This document shows, piece by piece, positions 1 through 6,245 of a stretch of 9,041 nt of DNA. The stretch is from contig CAYRDY010000082.1 in NCBI GenBank assembly GCA_964423195.1, positions 1 to 9,041 on the forward strand, in the 5' to 3' direction. Within the stretch, counting starts at the first letter, position 1; the number at the start of each line of letters is the position of its first letter. The notes under the pieces are model-generated. The model did not search any database, was not told where the DNA came from, and saw only the letters and a list, made by a program, of their open reading frames with translations. The translations under genes and the position numbers were made by a program. This stretch comes from CAKRHR01 sp964423195 (GTDB taxonomy: Bacteria > Bacillota > Clostridia > Lachnospirales > Lachnospiraceae).

Positions 1-246
1 GGATCGACCGGTTCAGCAGGATCAACCGGCGGAACGGATATCGGACTCGATGCGGCAAAGGCGACGGCAGCGAGCCATGCGGGCTACTCTGTCTCAGACG
101 TGAATTTTTCAAAGGCGAAACTCGACTTCGATGACGGTTACACGGTATATGAGATTGAGTTTTATAAGAACGGCGTTGAATATGAATACAAGATCAATGC
201 CCAGACAGGCGCCATCATGGAGTATGACTCGGATTATGACGATTGA
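1..246 (+). CDS. PepSY-domain protein, 3' end only
   Basis: The gene enters from the left edge in frame 1; only the last 81 codons are visible and the start lies outside the window. The visible part opens with a Gly/Ser/Thr-rich linker (GSTGSAGSTGG), then a single PepSY-type domain with the typical pattern of an alternating strand (YTVYEIEFYKNGVEYEY), then KINAQTGAIMEYD, ending in an acidic tail (DSDYDD). PepSY domains are small extracytoplasmic domains found in peptidase propeptides and in many secreted or lipid-anchored proteins of Gram-positive bacteria. A linker plus PepSY suggests an exported protein, but no signal peptide can be seen because the N-terminus is missing. PepSY genes often lie beside OmpR-type two-component systems, as here. 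The stop at 244-246 lies about 100 bases before the terminator, and a D/H-rich reading frame continues past it in another frame, so the end may be frameshifted. Confidence 0.8.
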   Translation, partial: GSTGSAGSTGGTDIGLDAAKATAASHAGYSVSDVNFSKAKLDFDDGYTVYEIEFYKNGVEYEYKINAQTGAIMEYDSDYDD

Positions 247-274
247 TCATCGCGGTGATCATTTCAGCGATCAT
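245..274 (+). repeat. Three GATCAT units at exact 12-bp spacing
   Basis: GATCAT occurs at 245-250, 257-262 and 269-274, each followed by a different six-base spacer. Read in the frame that begins at 245, this encodes D-H-x-x three times and then an acidic stretch (SDDEN), in a frame open to the stop at 335-337. The first copy overlaps the TGA that ends the PepSY frame. TGATCA is self-complementary, so adjacent copies could also form a short hairpin. The four-residue periodicity suggests former or alternative coding sequence rather than a regulatory site. Confidence 0.6.
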
Positions 275-344
275 TCCGACGACGAGAATGGGTCATCGAT
301 GTCAAGCCAAATCTTGAACCGTAATTTTAAATGTTGAACTGTGA

Positions 345-373
345 AAAAAGCGGAGCGAAATGCTCCGCTTTTT
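345..373 (+). terminator. Intrinsic terminator after the PepSY gene
   Basis: The arm AAAAAGCGGAGC (345-356) pairs perfectly with GCTCCGCTTTTT (362-373) around the five-base loop GAAAT. This gives a GC-rich core with an upstream A tract and a five-base T tract. It would end transcription from the PepSY gene; the symmetric A/T tracts mean it could also work on the other strand, although no minus-strand gene needs it here. It separates the PepSY transcript from the two-component operon. Confidence 0.9.
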
Positions 374-444
374 GAATTCCGGTTCGGATAAATCTAAACG
401 CCCCTTTTTTGGATCAGCGAGGTTATAAACTGTGCCGACTGACT

Positions 445-474
445 GTAGATTTATTCCCGTTATTGGTATATAAT
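445..474 (+). promoter_or_regulatory. Probable promoter of the two-component operon
   Basis: A perfect -10 hexamer TATAAT lies at 469-474, in an AT-rich stretch 53 bases before the ATG at 528. The best -35 candidate is weak: TGTAGA at 445-450 with an 18-base spacer. A poor -35 may mean an activated promoter. The gene-free stretch 247-527 otherwise holds the D/H-coding repeat, the terminator at 345-373, this promoter and the ribosome binding site GAGGG at 516-520; nothing else was recognised. Confidence 0.55.
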
Positions 475-527
475 GTTTAATATCAGAGAGCGCTGGTAAA
501 ATTAATTGAGATATTGAGGGTGAGAAG

Positions 528-1013
528 ATGTATGAAATTAATCTGAAAATTCATGACGAGAGGGATCTGTACAGTCCGTATGACGAGAGTTGTCTGACGC
601 TGAACGACGATGTCGCCGACTATCTGGCGAAACAATATACCAAAAAGGAAATCGGCGACGAAATCATCTTAAAAATCGCGTGCGACGGCCCTGTGACTTA
701 TGAGCGGGTGCGCGATGCCTTTCGGGAGCTGATCAGGGAGCAGGAGATCCGCAATTCCAATCAGAGGCGGCTGAACAGGGTCAAGCAGATATGGTTGTTT
801 GCCATCGGCATCGTCTTTGTGGCGGCGGCTATCCTGCTCGATGGCCTGTTCAGCGCGGTTCCCGTGGAGATCATCTCCATCATCGGCTCCTTTGCCGTAT
901 GGGAGGCGGCGAATATCTGGATCGTGGAGAATCCCCGCACACGGCTTGGCAAGCGCACGATAAAGAAACTGAACGCTACCAAAATTGTGATTGAGCAGAC
1001 CGGTGAGAACTGA
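528..1013 (+). CDS. Two-helix membrane protein of unknown function
   Basis: This 161-residue protein was not recognised as a named family. The start ATG is preceded by GAGGGTGAG at 516-524, a suitable ribosome binding site. Residues 1-75 are soluble and rich in charged residues, with predicted amphipathic helices (for example YERVRDAFRELIREQEI). Two hydrophobic segments follow at about 87-104 and 111-133, joined by a very short turn (LLDGLFSAVP), forming a helical hairpin. The C-terminal 25 residues are basic (RTRLGKRTIKKLNATK). The basic residues flanking both helices suggest that both termini are cytoplasmic. It is the first gene of an apparent operon and ends 50 bases before the response regulator ATG, with no promoter or terminator between. 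It could be an accessory membrane component of the two-component system, but that rests on position alone. Confidence 0.75.
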   Translation: MYEINLKIHDERDLYSPYDESCLTLNDDVADYLAKQYTKKEIGDEIILKIACDGPVTYERVRDAFRELIREQEIRNSNQRRLNRVKQIWLFAIGIVFVAAAILLDGLFSAVPVEIISIIGSFAVWEAANIWIVENPRTRLGKRTIKKLNATKIVIEQTGEN

Positions 1014-1063
1014 CAGCGGCTCCGGCTGTGAAAGCGTTTATTATTTTATGGAGGAGACAGACT

Positions 1064-1741
1064 ATGCGGATTTTATTGGCGGAGGATGAGAGAGACTTAA
1101 ATCGGATCATCACACAGAAACTGACATCGGACGGTTACAGCGTCGACAGCTGCTTTGACGGGGAGGAGGCGCTGGATATTCTCGAATACACGGATTACGA
1201 CGCGGTGATTCTCGACATTATGATGCCGAAAATGGACGGGCTGACGGTGCTGCGGAAGTTTCGAGCCGCGGGGAAGACGACACCGGTGCTGATACTGACG
1301 GCGCGGGACGCGGTCGCGGATCGGGTGACGGGTCTGGATGCGGGGGCAAATGACTATCTCGTCAAGCCGTTTTCCTTTGATGAGCTGATGGCGAGACTGC
1401 GCGCGATGACGCGGACGTCCTTTGGCAGGGTGAGCAATGTCCTGCGGGTCGCTGATCTGACGATGGACTGCGCCGCCCACACCGTCACGCGGGGCGGACG
1501 CCCGATCAGCCTGTCCGCGAAGGAATACGCGCTGCTCGAATATTTGATGAACAATCCGGGGATCGTGCTCTCCAGGGAACAAATTGAGGATCATATCTGG
1601 AATTTCGACTACGAGGGCGGGACGAATGTGGTGGACGTGTATGTCAGCTATCTGCGCCGGAAGATTGACAGCGGGTCAGATGTCAAGCTGATCCACACCG
1701 TCCGCGGCAGGGGATATGTGCTGAGAGAGGAAAAGGGATGA
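1064..1741 (+). CDS. OmpR-family response regulator
   Basis: This 225-residue transcription factor is activated by phosphorylation. The receiver domain (about 1-115) has the acidic pair E7-D8, the phosphoacceptor D51 within ILDIMMPKMDG, the switch threonine T79 (LILTA) and K101 (LVKPF). The C-terminal winged-helix DNA-binding domain (about 125-222) has the family pattern LSAKEYALLEYLM, the recognition-helix region VDVYVSYLRRKID and the wing HTVRGRGYVL. The ATG at 1064 is chosen because GGAGGAG at 1050-1056 precedes it at good spacing and the receiver fold starts at once (MRILLAEDE). An in-frame GTG at 1028 would add 12 residues before the fold and has no such site. The gene overlaps the histidine kinase by four bases (ATGA), so the two are translationally coupled. 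It probably binds the 11-bp direct repeats at 3168-3200, which is inference. Confidence 0.95.
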   Translation: MRILLAEDERDLNRIITQKLTSDGYSVDSCFDGEEALDILEYTDYDAVILDIMMPKMDGLTVLRKFRAAGKTTPVLILTARDAVADRVTGLDAGANDYLVKPFSFDELMARLRAMTRTSFGRVSNVLRVADLTMDCAAHTVTRGGRPISLSAKEYALLEYLMNNPGIVLSREQIEDHIWNFDYEGGTNVVDVYVSYLRRKIDSGSDVKLIHTVRGRGYVLREEKG

Positions 1742-3156
1742 TCAAAAATCGATCGATACGCTTTAAAATAACGGTTTGGTTCACAACGGCGCTGGTTCTT
1801 GTCGCCGTCACCTCCTATTTGATTGTTCTGTCCGTCAGCAATCAGATTCTGCAGAAGACGATCAGGGACAATCTGGTGGAGGCGGTGACGCGCAATTATG
1901 ACGATGTGCGTTTCTACGCGAGCCTTGACGAGGCGGATCTCAACAAGGATGCCAGTCATTTTCTGCGCTTTGAGGATGGATTTCTGGAGGTTGACAGCGA
2001 TTTTCTCGACGAGGTGAATGAGGTCTATACCGCGCTTTACGACTCGGACGGTGCGCTTTTGTACGGGGAAAACCCGATTTTGCGAAGCACCCAGGGCATC
2101 GGTTTTGTCGATTCAAAGATTCGGACGCTCAAAGTCCTGGAGACGACTTATTTTATTTTTGACCTTCGGCTGGAGGCAAAGGGCCTGGGCGGGCTGTGGA
2201 TGCGCGGTGTCGTCTCGGAGGAACAGGGCGCCATGCAGATGGACTCGATCACGCGGACTTCGCTGATCATCCTGCCGCTTCTGGTGCTGGTCGCGTCGCT
2301 CGGCGGATATCTGATCGTCCGGCGGACGTTTCGCCCGATCAAGGAGATCTCGGAGACCGCCCGGCAGATCGGTCAGGAAAACGACCTGAAGAAGCGGATT
2401 GTGCTTGGGCCCGGCAGCGATGAGCTGCACCAGCTCGCGGATACATTTAACGACACGTTTGACAAGCTCGACAAGGCCTTTGAGGCGGAGCGGCGCTTTA
2501 TCTCCGACGCCTCCCATGAGCTGCGCACGCCGATGTCGGTGATCACGTCCCAGTGCGAGTACACGCTGGAAGATACGCGCACGGCCGAAGAGTATGTGGA
2601 TGCGCTGCGGGTGATTCAGAGGCAGGGGCGCAGGATGTCAAAGCTCATCAATGACATGCTGGATTTCACGAGGCTTGAGAACGGCGCGGAGCGCTATCCC
2701 CTGCAGGACCTTGATCTGTCGGAGCTCGTCGAGTCTGTCTGTTCAGATATGGCGCTGATCCGGGAGAACGGGATTGCGCTGCGCTGTGAGACAGAGAAAA
2801 ATATTCACATACAGGGGAATTACACGCTGCTCGCGAGACTCCTGGCAAATCTGATCAGCAATGCCTACCGCTATGGCAAGGCGGGCGGTCACATCGATGT
2901 GGCGCTTGAGAGGGATGATCAAAAGATTTGCCTGACCGTCGCGGACGACGGGATCGGCATCACACAGGAGGATCAGGGGAAGATCTTTGAGCGGTTTTAC
3001 CAGGCGGACAGTTCCCGTACCGGCACCGGCACAGGATTGGGTCTCTCACTGGTGCGGGAGATCGCACGCTACCACGGCGGGGATGTAAAGGTGCAGAGCA
3101 AGCTCGGAGAGGGCAGCCGGTTTACGGTCACATTCGCGGATGCGGGCTCTTCATGA
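1738..3156 (+). CDS. Membrane sensor histidine kinase, partner of the upstream regulator
   Basis: The 472-residue protein has the classical sensor kinase layout. A first transmembrane helix at about 9-33 is followed by an extracytoplasmic sensor region of about 140 residues containing LYDSDGALLYGENP, a pattern seen in PhoR/ResE-like sensors. The second helix is at about 174-194 and a HAMP linker at about 195-247. The dimerisation domain carries the H box FISDASHELRTP with phosphorylated H260. The ATPase domain has the N box (LLANLISNAYRYG, N375), G1 (DDGIGI, 403-408), F box (IFERFYQADSS) and G2 (GTGLGLS, about 431-437). All catalytic motifs are intact. The ATG overlaps the response regulator stop, so the pair forms one signalling unit. 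The signal is unknown; the large outer domain points to a cell-surface cue. Confidence 0.95.
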   Translation: MIKNRSIRFKITVWFTTALVLVAVTSYLIVLSVSNQILQKTIRDNLVEAVTRNYDDVRFYASLDEADLNKDASHFLRFEDGFLEVDSDFLDEVNEVYTALYDSDGALLYGENPILRSTQGIGFVDSKIRTLKVLETTYFIFDLRLEAKGLGGLWMRGVVSEEQGAMQMDSITRTSLIILPLLVLVASLGGYLIVRRTFRPIKEISETARQIGQENDLKKRIVLGPGSDELHQLADTFNDTFDKLDKAFEAERRFISDASHELRTPMSVITSQCEYTLEDTRTAEEYVDALRVIQRQGRRMSKLINDMLDFTRLENGAERYPLQDLDLSELVESVCSDMALIRENGIALRCETEKNIHIQGNYTLLARLLANLISNAYRYGKAGGHIDVALERDDQKICLTVADDGIGITQEDQGKIFERFYQADSSRTGTGTGLGLSLVREIARYHGGDVKVQSKLGEGSRFTVTFADAGSS

Positions 3157-3167
3157 GCGCGGCAAAA

Positions 3168-3200
3168 TACAGGCAATATACAGGCAATCTACAGGTTGTC
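3168..3200 (+). repeat. Three 11-bp direct repeats, candidate response-regulator operator
   Basis: The units are TACAGGCAATA (3168-3178), TACAGGCAATC (3179-3189) and TACAGGTTGTC (3190-3200). TACAGG is invariant at an exact 11-base period. Direct repeats spaced by about one helical turn are the usual binding architecture of OmpR/PhoB-family regulators. The repeats lie just after the histidine kinase stop and end about 32 bases before the -10 box of the glycosyltransferase promoter, a position suited to an activator. The binding role is inferred from spacing and context. Confidence 0.65.
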
Positions 3201-3211
3201 AAAATTTGAGG

Positions 3212-3238
3212 TTGAAGAAAAGCCGAAAAAAGTATAAT
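3212..3238 (+). promoter_or_regulatory. Promoter of the glycosyltransferase-phospholipase D operon
   Basis: A perfect TATAAT lies at 3233-3238. The nearest -35-like hexamer is TTGAAG at 3212-3217 with a spacer of only 15 bases, which is suboptimal. A good -10 with a poor -35, plus direct repeats just upstream at 3168-3200, fits a promoter that needs an activator. Transcription would start near 3245, giving a leader of about 30 bases. Confidence 0.6.
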
Positions 3239-3248
3239 ATGATATCAT
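3239..3248 (+). promoter_or_regulatory. 10-bp palindrome over the predicted transcription start
   Basis: ATGATATCAT is a perfect palindrome directly after the -10 box, covering the predicted start point, where a bound repressor would block initiation. The symmetry does not extend cleanly beyond ten bases, which is short for a MarR-type operator, and such a palindrome may arise by chance in AT-rich DNA. A role as an autoregulatory site for the MarR-like domain encoded downstream is only a hypothesis. Confidence 0.3.
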
Positions 3249-3278
3249 CATCTTGTATATAAGGAGACCGTGGAAGAC

Positions 3279-4667
3279 ATGCCGTTGGTGAGCATTATCG
3301 TGCCGATTTATAATGCGGAGAAAACGATTCAAAAGTGTATAAACAGTATCCTGAATCAAAAATTTGGCGATTTTGAGTTGATCCTGCTGGATGACGGGAG
3401 CACGGACGCCTCCGGTGGAATCTGTGAGGATTACGCAAAAAAGGACAGCCGCGTCCGAGTGTTGCACAAGGAAAACACTGGCGTTTCAGATACGCGAAAT
3501 CAGGGGATTGACTTGGCTAGGGGAGAATTTCTGCAGTTTGTGGACAGCGACGACTGGATCACGCCGGAGTCGACGGGATTCTTTGTACACGCGGCAGCTG
3601 AGAATGACTGCGATATGGTCATCGCCGATTTCTACAGGGTGATCGGTGAGCGTGTCTCGCAGAAGGGAAGCATCGAGAATGAGGGCGTTATGGCGCGGCT
3701 GGATTATGCCATTGAGATGATGCGGAATCCGGCGGATTTTTACTATGGCGTTCTCTGGAATAAATTTTACCGGCGCTCTATCATCGAGGCATACCGGATC
3801 AGGATGGATGATTCCGTCAGTTGGTGTGAGGATTTTATCTTTAACCTTGAGTATGTCCGACATACCCGCAAAATTTACGCGCTGAAGATCCCGCTGTATT
3901 ATTACGTCAAGACAAAGGGCTCCCTGATCTCACAGGGGATGAGCATGAAGAAGACGTTCCAGATGAAGCGGCGGGTCTTTGCGTCCTACAATGATTTCTA
4001 CAAGGATGTCTTTGACGACACGGATTACGAGAAGAAAAAAGGGAAGGTCTATCGGTTTCTGTTCGACGCCGCCGGCGACGGGAGCGTATCCCTGCCGGGG
4101 ATCCAGGGAAGTTACAGGCTGGGCAGTGAGCGGACCAGGGTCAGCGAGGATATGCTCGAAGGGGAGGGCATTTTCTTTGATATCTACCACGAGAGGAAAT
4201 TGCAGGAAAAATTGATTGAGATCGCGGCGCTGCGAAACGACCTGACGACGGATGACGTGAAAGTGCTGTATTATCTGAGCCTGCCCCACAAGAGCTGTAC
4301 CTTTAAAGACATGGCGGATGTCCTGAATATCTCCAGAGGGAAACTGTCGGGGTCGGTTCAGAGGCTGCTCTCGAAGGAGATGATCGCTGTGCAGGAGAAG
4401 GACAGGGCGAAGGGCGGCAGGACCAAGGGAAAAAATCAGGAGGAGACGCGCGGCGCGGATGAAAAAAATCCGGAGGAGCGGCGAAAGGGCGGCAAGAAGA
4501 CTTATGTGATCACGCAGGAGGCGGAAAAGGTCCTGTCGGAGATGCTGTTCTTGCTATTTGATTTTGAGCAGATCCAGTATGAGGGCTTTACCTCTGAGGA
4601 GATAGAGATCTATGAGAGACTGAATGAGATGCGAAAGCAAAATATTAAAAAGGCGCTCAGGGAGTGA
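3279..4667 (+). CDS. GT2 glycosyltransferase fused to a MarR-like winged-helix domain
   Basis: From the ATG at 3279 the protein has 462 residues. Residues about 4-215 are a GT-A family 2 glycosyltransferase: VSIIVPIYNAEKTI at the N-terminus, DDGSTD (38-43), metal-binding DSDD (89-92), NKFYRRSII and WCEDFIFNLEYV. It should transfer a sugar from a nucleotide donor to a surface glycan or lipid acceptor; no transmembrane helix is seen, so it is probably cytosolic. Residues about 305-462 resemble a MarR regulator: a helix ending LTTDDVKVLYYLSL, a helix-turn-helix (FKDMADVLNISRGKLSGSVQ), a very long charged wing (about 374-407), then TYVITQEAEKVLSEM and a dimerisation-type helix GFTSEEIEIYERLNEM. 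This fusion is unusual. The sole Shine-Dalgarno, AAGGAG (3261-3266), lies 12 bases before the ATG; an in-frame GTG at 3270 is only 3 bases away. The ATG gives the family-typical start MPLVSIIVP. The gene is likely cotranscribed with the phospholipase D gene. Confidence 0.9.
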   Translation: MPLVSIIVPIYNAEKTIQKCINSILNQKFGDFELILLDDGSTDASGGICEDYAKKDSRVRVLHKENTGVSDTRNQGIDLARGEFLQFVDSDDWITPESTGFFVHAAAENDCDMVIADFYRVIGERVSQKGSIENEGVMARLDYAIEMMRNPADFYYGVLWNKFYRRSIIEAYRIRMDDSVSWCEDFIFNLEYVRHTRKIYALKIPLYYYVKTKGSLISQGMSMKKTFQMKRRVFASYNDFYKDVFDDTDYEKKKGKVYRFLFDAAGDGSVSLPGIQGSYRLGSERTRVSEDMLEGEGIFFDIYHERKLQEKLIEIAALRNDLTTDDVKVLYYLSLPHKSCTFKDMADVLNISRGKLSGSVQRLLSKEMIAVQEKDRAKGGRTKGKNQEETRGADEKNPEERRKGGKKTYVITQEAEKVLSEMLFLLFDFEQIQYEGFTSEEIEIYERLNEMRKQNIKKALRE

Positions 4668-4711
4668 GCGCAGAAAAAATGTCACGAAAACACTCAGAGA
4701 GAAGGACATCT

Positions 4712-6118
4712 GTGTTGATAAAAAAATTAATTATTATTTTGTGTTTGCTGCCGATCGTGTTTTTGCTGTACTTCTTTGGCGGCGTAGTCATATCCTACAG
4801 GCGGCAGCCGGAAGTCAGCGAGGAATACAAGGCCGCTTTTCATGCCGGGGACTGCTACTCGGAGCATGTCTCCTGCGAGAGGGCATATATCATCGAGGAT
4901 AATGAGGAGGCGCTCATCGAGAGGCTGAGGATGATCGAGCAGGCCACAGAGCGGATCATTCTCTCCACCTTCGAGTTTCGGTCGGATGAGAGCGGCAAGG
5001 ATGTCCTCGCCATGCTGCTCGCTGCGGCGCAGAGAGGCGTCGATGTCCGCATCATCGCGGACGGCGCGGTCGCTGAGGTGAATATGATCAAAAATGCCTA
5101 TTTTCATGCCCTGGCCGCCATGGAGAATGTGGAGATAAGGCTCTATAATTGTCTGAATTTTTTGATGCCATGGAAAAGTATGGGGCGGCTCCACGACAAA
5201 TATTTGATCGTCGACGATGACCTCTATCTTCTGGGCGGCAGAAATACCTATGATTTTTTTCTGGGGGAGAGCGATTACAAAGATTACGACCGGGATGTGC
5301 TGGTCTACAGCACGGACCCGACAGATGAGGAGCGCTCCATCCACCAGCTGGAGCGCTATTTTGAGTCGGTCTGGGCATTGGAGGATTGCGAGACACTGCG
5401 TTCGAGGAACAATCAAGAGACAGCCTCAGCGCACAGGGAGCTGGAGGAGCGCTGCGAGAAGCTCAGGCGAGCGTATCCTGATCTGGCCCAAAAGGCGGAC
5501 TATGCGGGGATGACATATGAGGTGAACAAGATCACGCTGCTGGCAAATCCGACCCATGTTTACGCAAAGGAGCCCACATTATTTTATGCCCTGACAGAAC
5601 TCATGAAGCAGTCCACGGGCGACATCTCGATCCACACGCCGTATATCATATGTAATGAGTGGATGTATGATTCTCTGAGGGAGATCTGTGAGCGATCCCA
5701 CACCAAGCTGCTGACGAATTCCGCCGCCAACAGCGGCAATCCTTTCGGCGCATCGGATTATCTGAGAAATAAAGAACGCTTGCTCGATACGGGGCTGGAT
5801 ATCTATGAGTATGAGGGCGGCACTTCCTATCACGGGAAGAGCATCGCGATCGGAGATCGGCTGTCGGTGGTCGGCTCCTTCAATATGGATATGCGCAGCG
5901 TGTATCTGGACACGGAGCTGATGCTGGTGATCGACAGCGAGGGGCTGAACGGTCAGCTGAGAGAAATCATGCGATCCTATGAGGCCTCATCCGTCAGGGC
6001 GCTAAAAGGCGGACAGTATGAAAATCCGGGGAATGTCAAGCGCCAGGAGTTCAGCAAAGACAGAAAGCGCAACGTCGATCTTCTGAAATATTTCAACTGG
6101 CTGCGCTTTTTGATGTAA
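4712..6118 (+). CDS. Membrane-anchored phospholipase D / cardiolipin-synthase-like protein
   Basis: The protein has one N-terminal transmembrane helix (LIIILCLLPIVFLLYFFGG) and two phospholipase D modules, as in bacterial cardiolipin synthases, which join two phosphatidylglycerols into cardiolipin plus glycerol. Module 1 has a canonical HKD motif (H161-D-K-YLIV-D168) followed by GGRN. Module 2 has H374-G-K-SIAI-G-D, then GSFNMDMRS; the usual Asp is Gly here, with an Asp one residue later. Both catalytic His and Lys residues are kept. The C-terminus (LLKYFNWLRFLM) resembles Cls family ends. The GTG at 4712 is preferred because GAAGGA ends six bases before it. Other in-frame starts are GTG 4664, which overlaps the glycosyltransferase stop and adds 16 residues, and ATG 4679. 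Cardiolipin synthase is the likeliest role, but a general phospholipase D or other phosphatidyltransferase is possible. Bidirectional terminators follow. Confidence 0.85.
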   Translation: MLIKKLIIILCLLPIVFLLYFFGGVVISYRRQPEVSEEYKAAFHAGDCYSEHVSCERAYIIEDNEEALIERLRMIEQATERIILSTFEFRSDESGKDVLAMLLAAAQRGVDVRIIADGAVAEVNMIKNAYFHALAAMENVEIRLYNCLNFLMPWKSMGRLHDKYLIVDDDLYLLGGRNTYDFFLGESDYKDYDRDVLVYSTDPTDEERSIHQLERYFESVWALEDCETLRSRNNQETASAHRELEERCEKLRRAYPDLAQKADYAGMTYEVNKITLLANPTHVYAKEPTLFYALTELMKQSTGDISIHTPYIICNEWMYDSLREICERSHTKLLTNSAANSGNPFGASDYLRNKERLLDTGLDIYEYEGGTSYHGKSIAIGDRLSVVGSFNMDMRSVYLDTELMLVIDSEGLNGQLREIMRSYEASSVRALKGGQYENPGNVKRQEFSKDRKRNVDLLKYFNWLRFLM

Positions 6119-6169
6119 ACGGAGAACGATCGCAAATATGATGAAAGCGGAAAGAGGTCGATACGGTGA

Positions 6170-6204
6170 AAAAGCGGCTGCCCCATTTTGGGACAGCCGC
6201 TTTT
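6170..6204. terminator. Bidirectional intrinsic terminator between convergent operons
   Basis: AAAAGCGGCTG (6170-6180) pairs with CAGCCGCTTTT (6194-6204), and CCC (6182-6184) with GGG (6190-6192), with one C/A mismatch and the loop ATTTT. A and T tracts flank the stem on both sides, so it can serve the phospholipase D gene on the plus strand and the AI-2E gene on the minus strand. The minus-strand T run (five bases, 6173-6169) is slightly longer than the plus-strand one. Confidence 0.85.
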
Positions 6205-6245
6205 GTCAACGGTTATTGCCCATTTGGGGCAGCCGCTTTTGTCAA
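6181..6245. repeat. Duplicated terminator arm, 36-bp period
   Basis: The segment 6181-6209 (from CCCCATTTTGGGACAGCC to GTCAA) recurs with small changes at 6218-6245. The shared 3' part CAGCCGCTTTTGTCAA is identical and lies 36 bases apart. The second arm, TGGGGCAGCCGCTTTT (6225-6240), is a perfect 16-base complement of 6170-6185, better than the nearer arm, so two alternative hairpins can form. The AI-2E stop codon (6244-6242, minus) lies inside the second copy. Confidence 0.75.

Noticed and set aside
431..450. Inverse-strand TCTACAG near 444-450 as another copy of the 3168-3200 regulator repeat upstream of the two-component operon
   Set aside because: Only a single CTACAG match is present in the opposite orientation, with no second unit at 11-base spacing, so autoregulation cannot be supported.
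1097..1594. Minus-strand open frame of 165 codons
   Set aside because: It is antisense to the receiver and DNA-binding domains of the response regulator and has no recognisable protein features.
4727..5416. Long minus-strand open frame of 229 codons
   Set aside because: It lies antisense to the phospholipase D gene, shows no recognisable domain, and the plus-strand frame carries clear conserved HKD motifs.
6174..6245. 36-bp repeat period suggesting a CRISPR remnant
   Set aside because: Only two copies, no spacer of suitable length between them, and the sequence is explained as a duplicated terminator arm.
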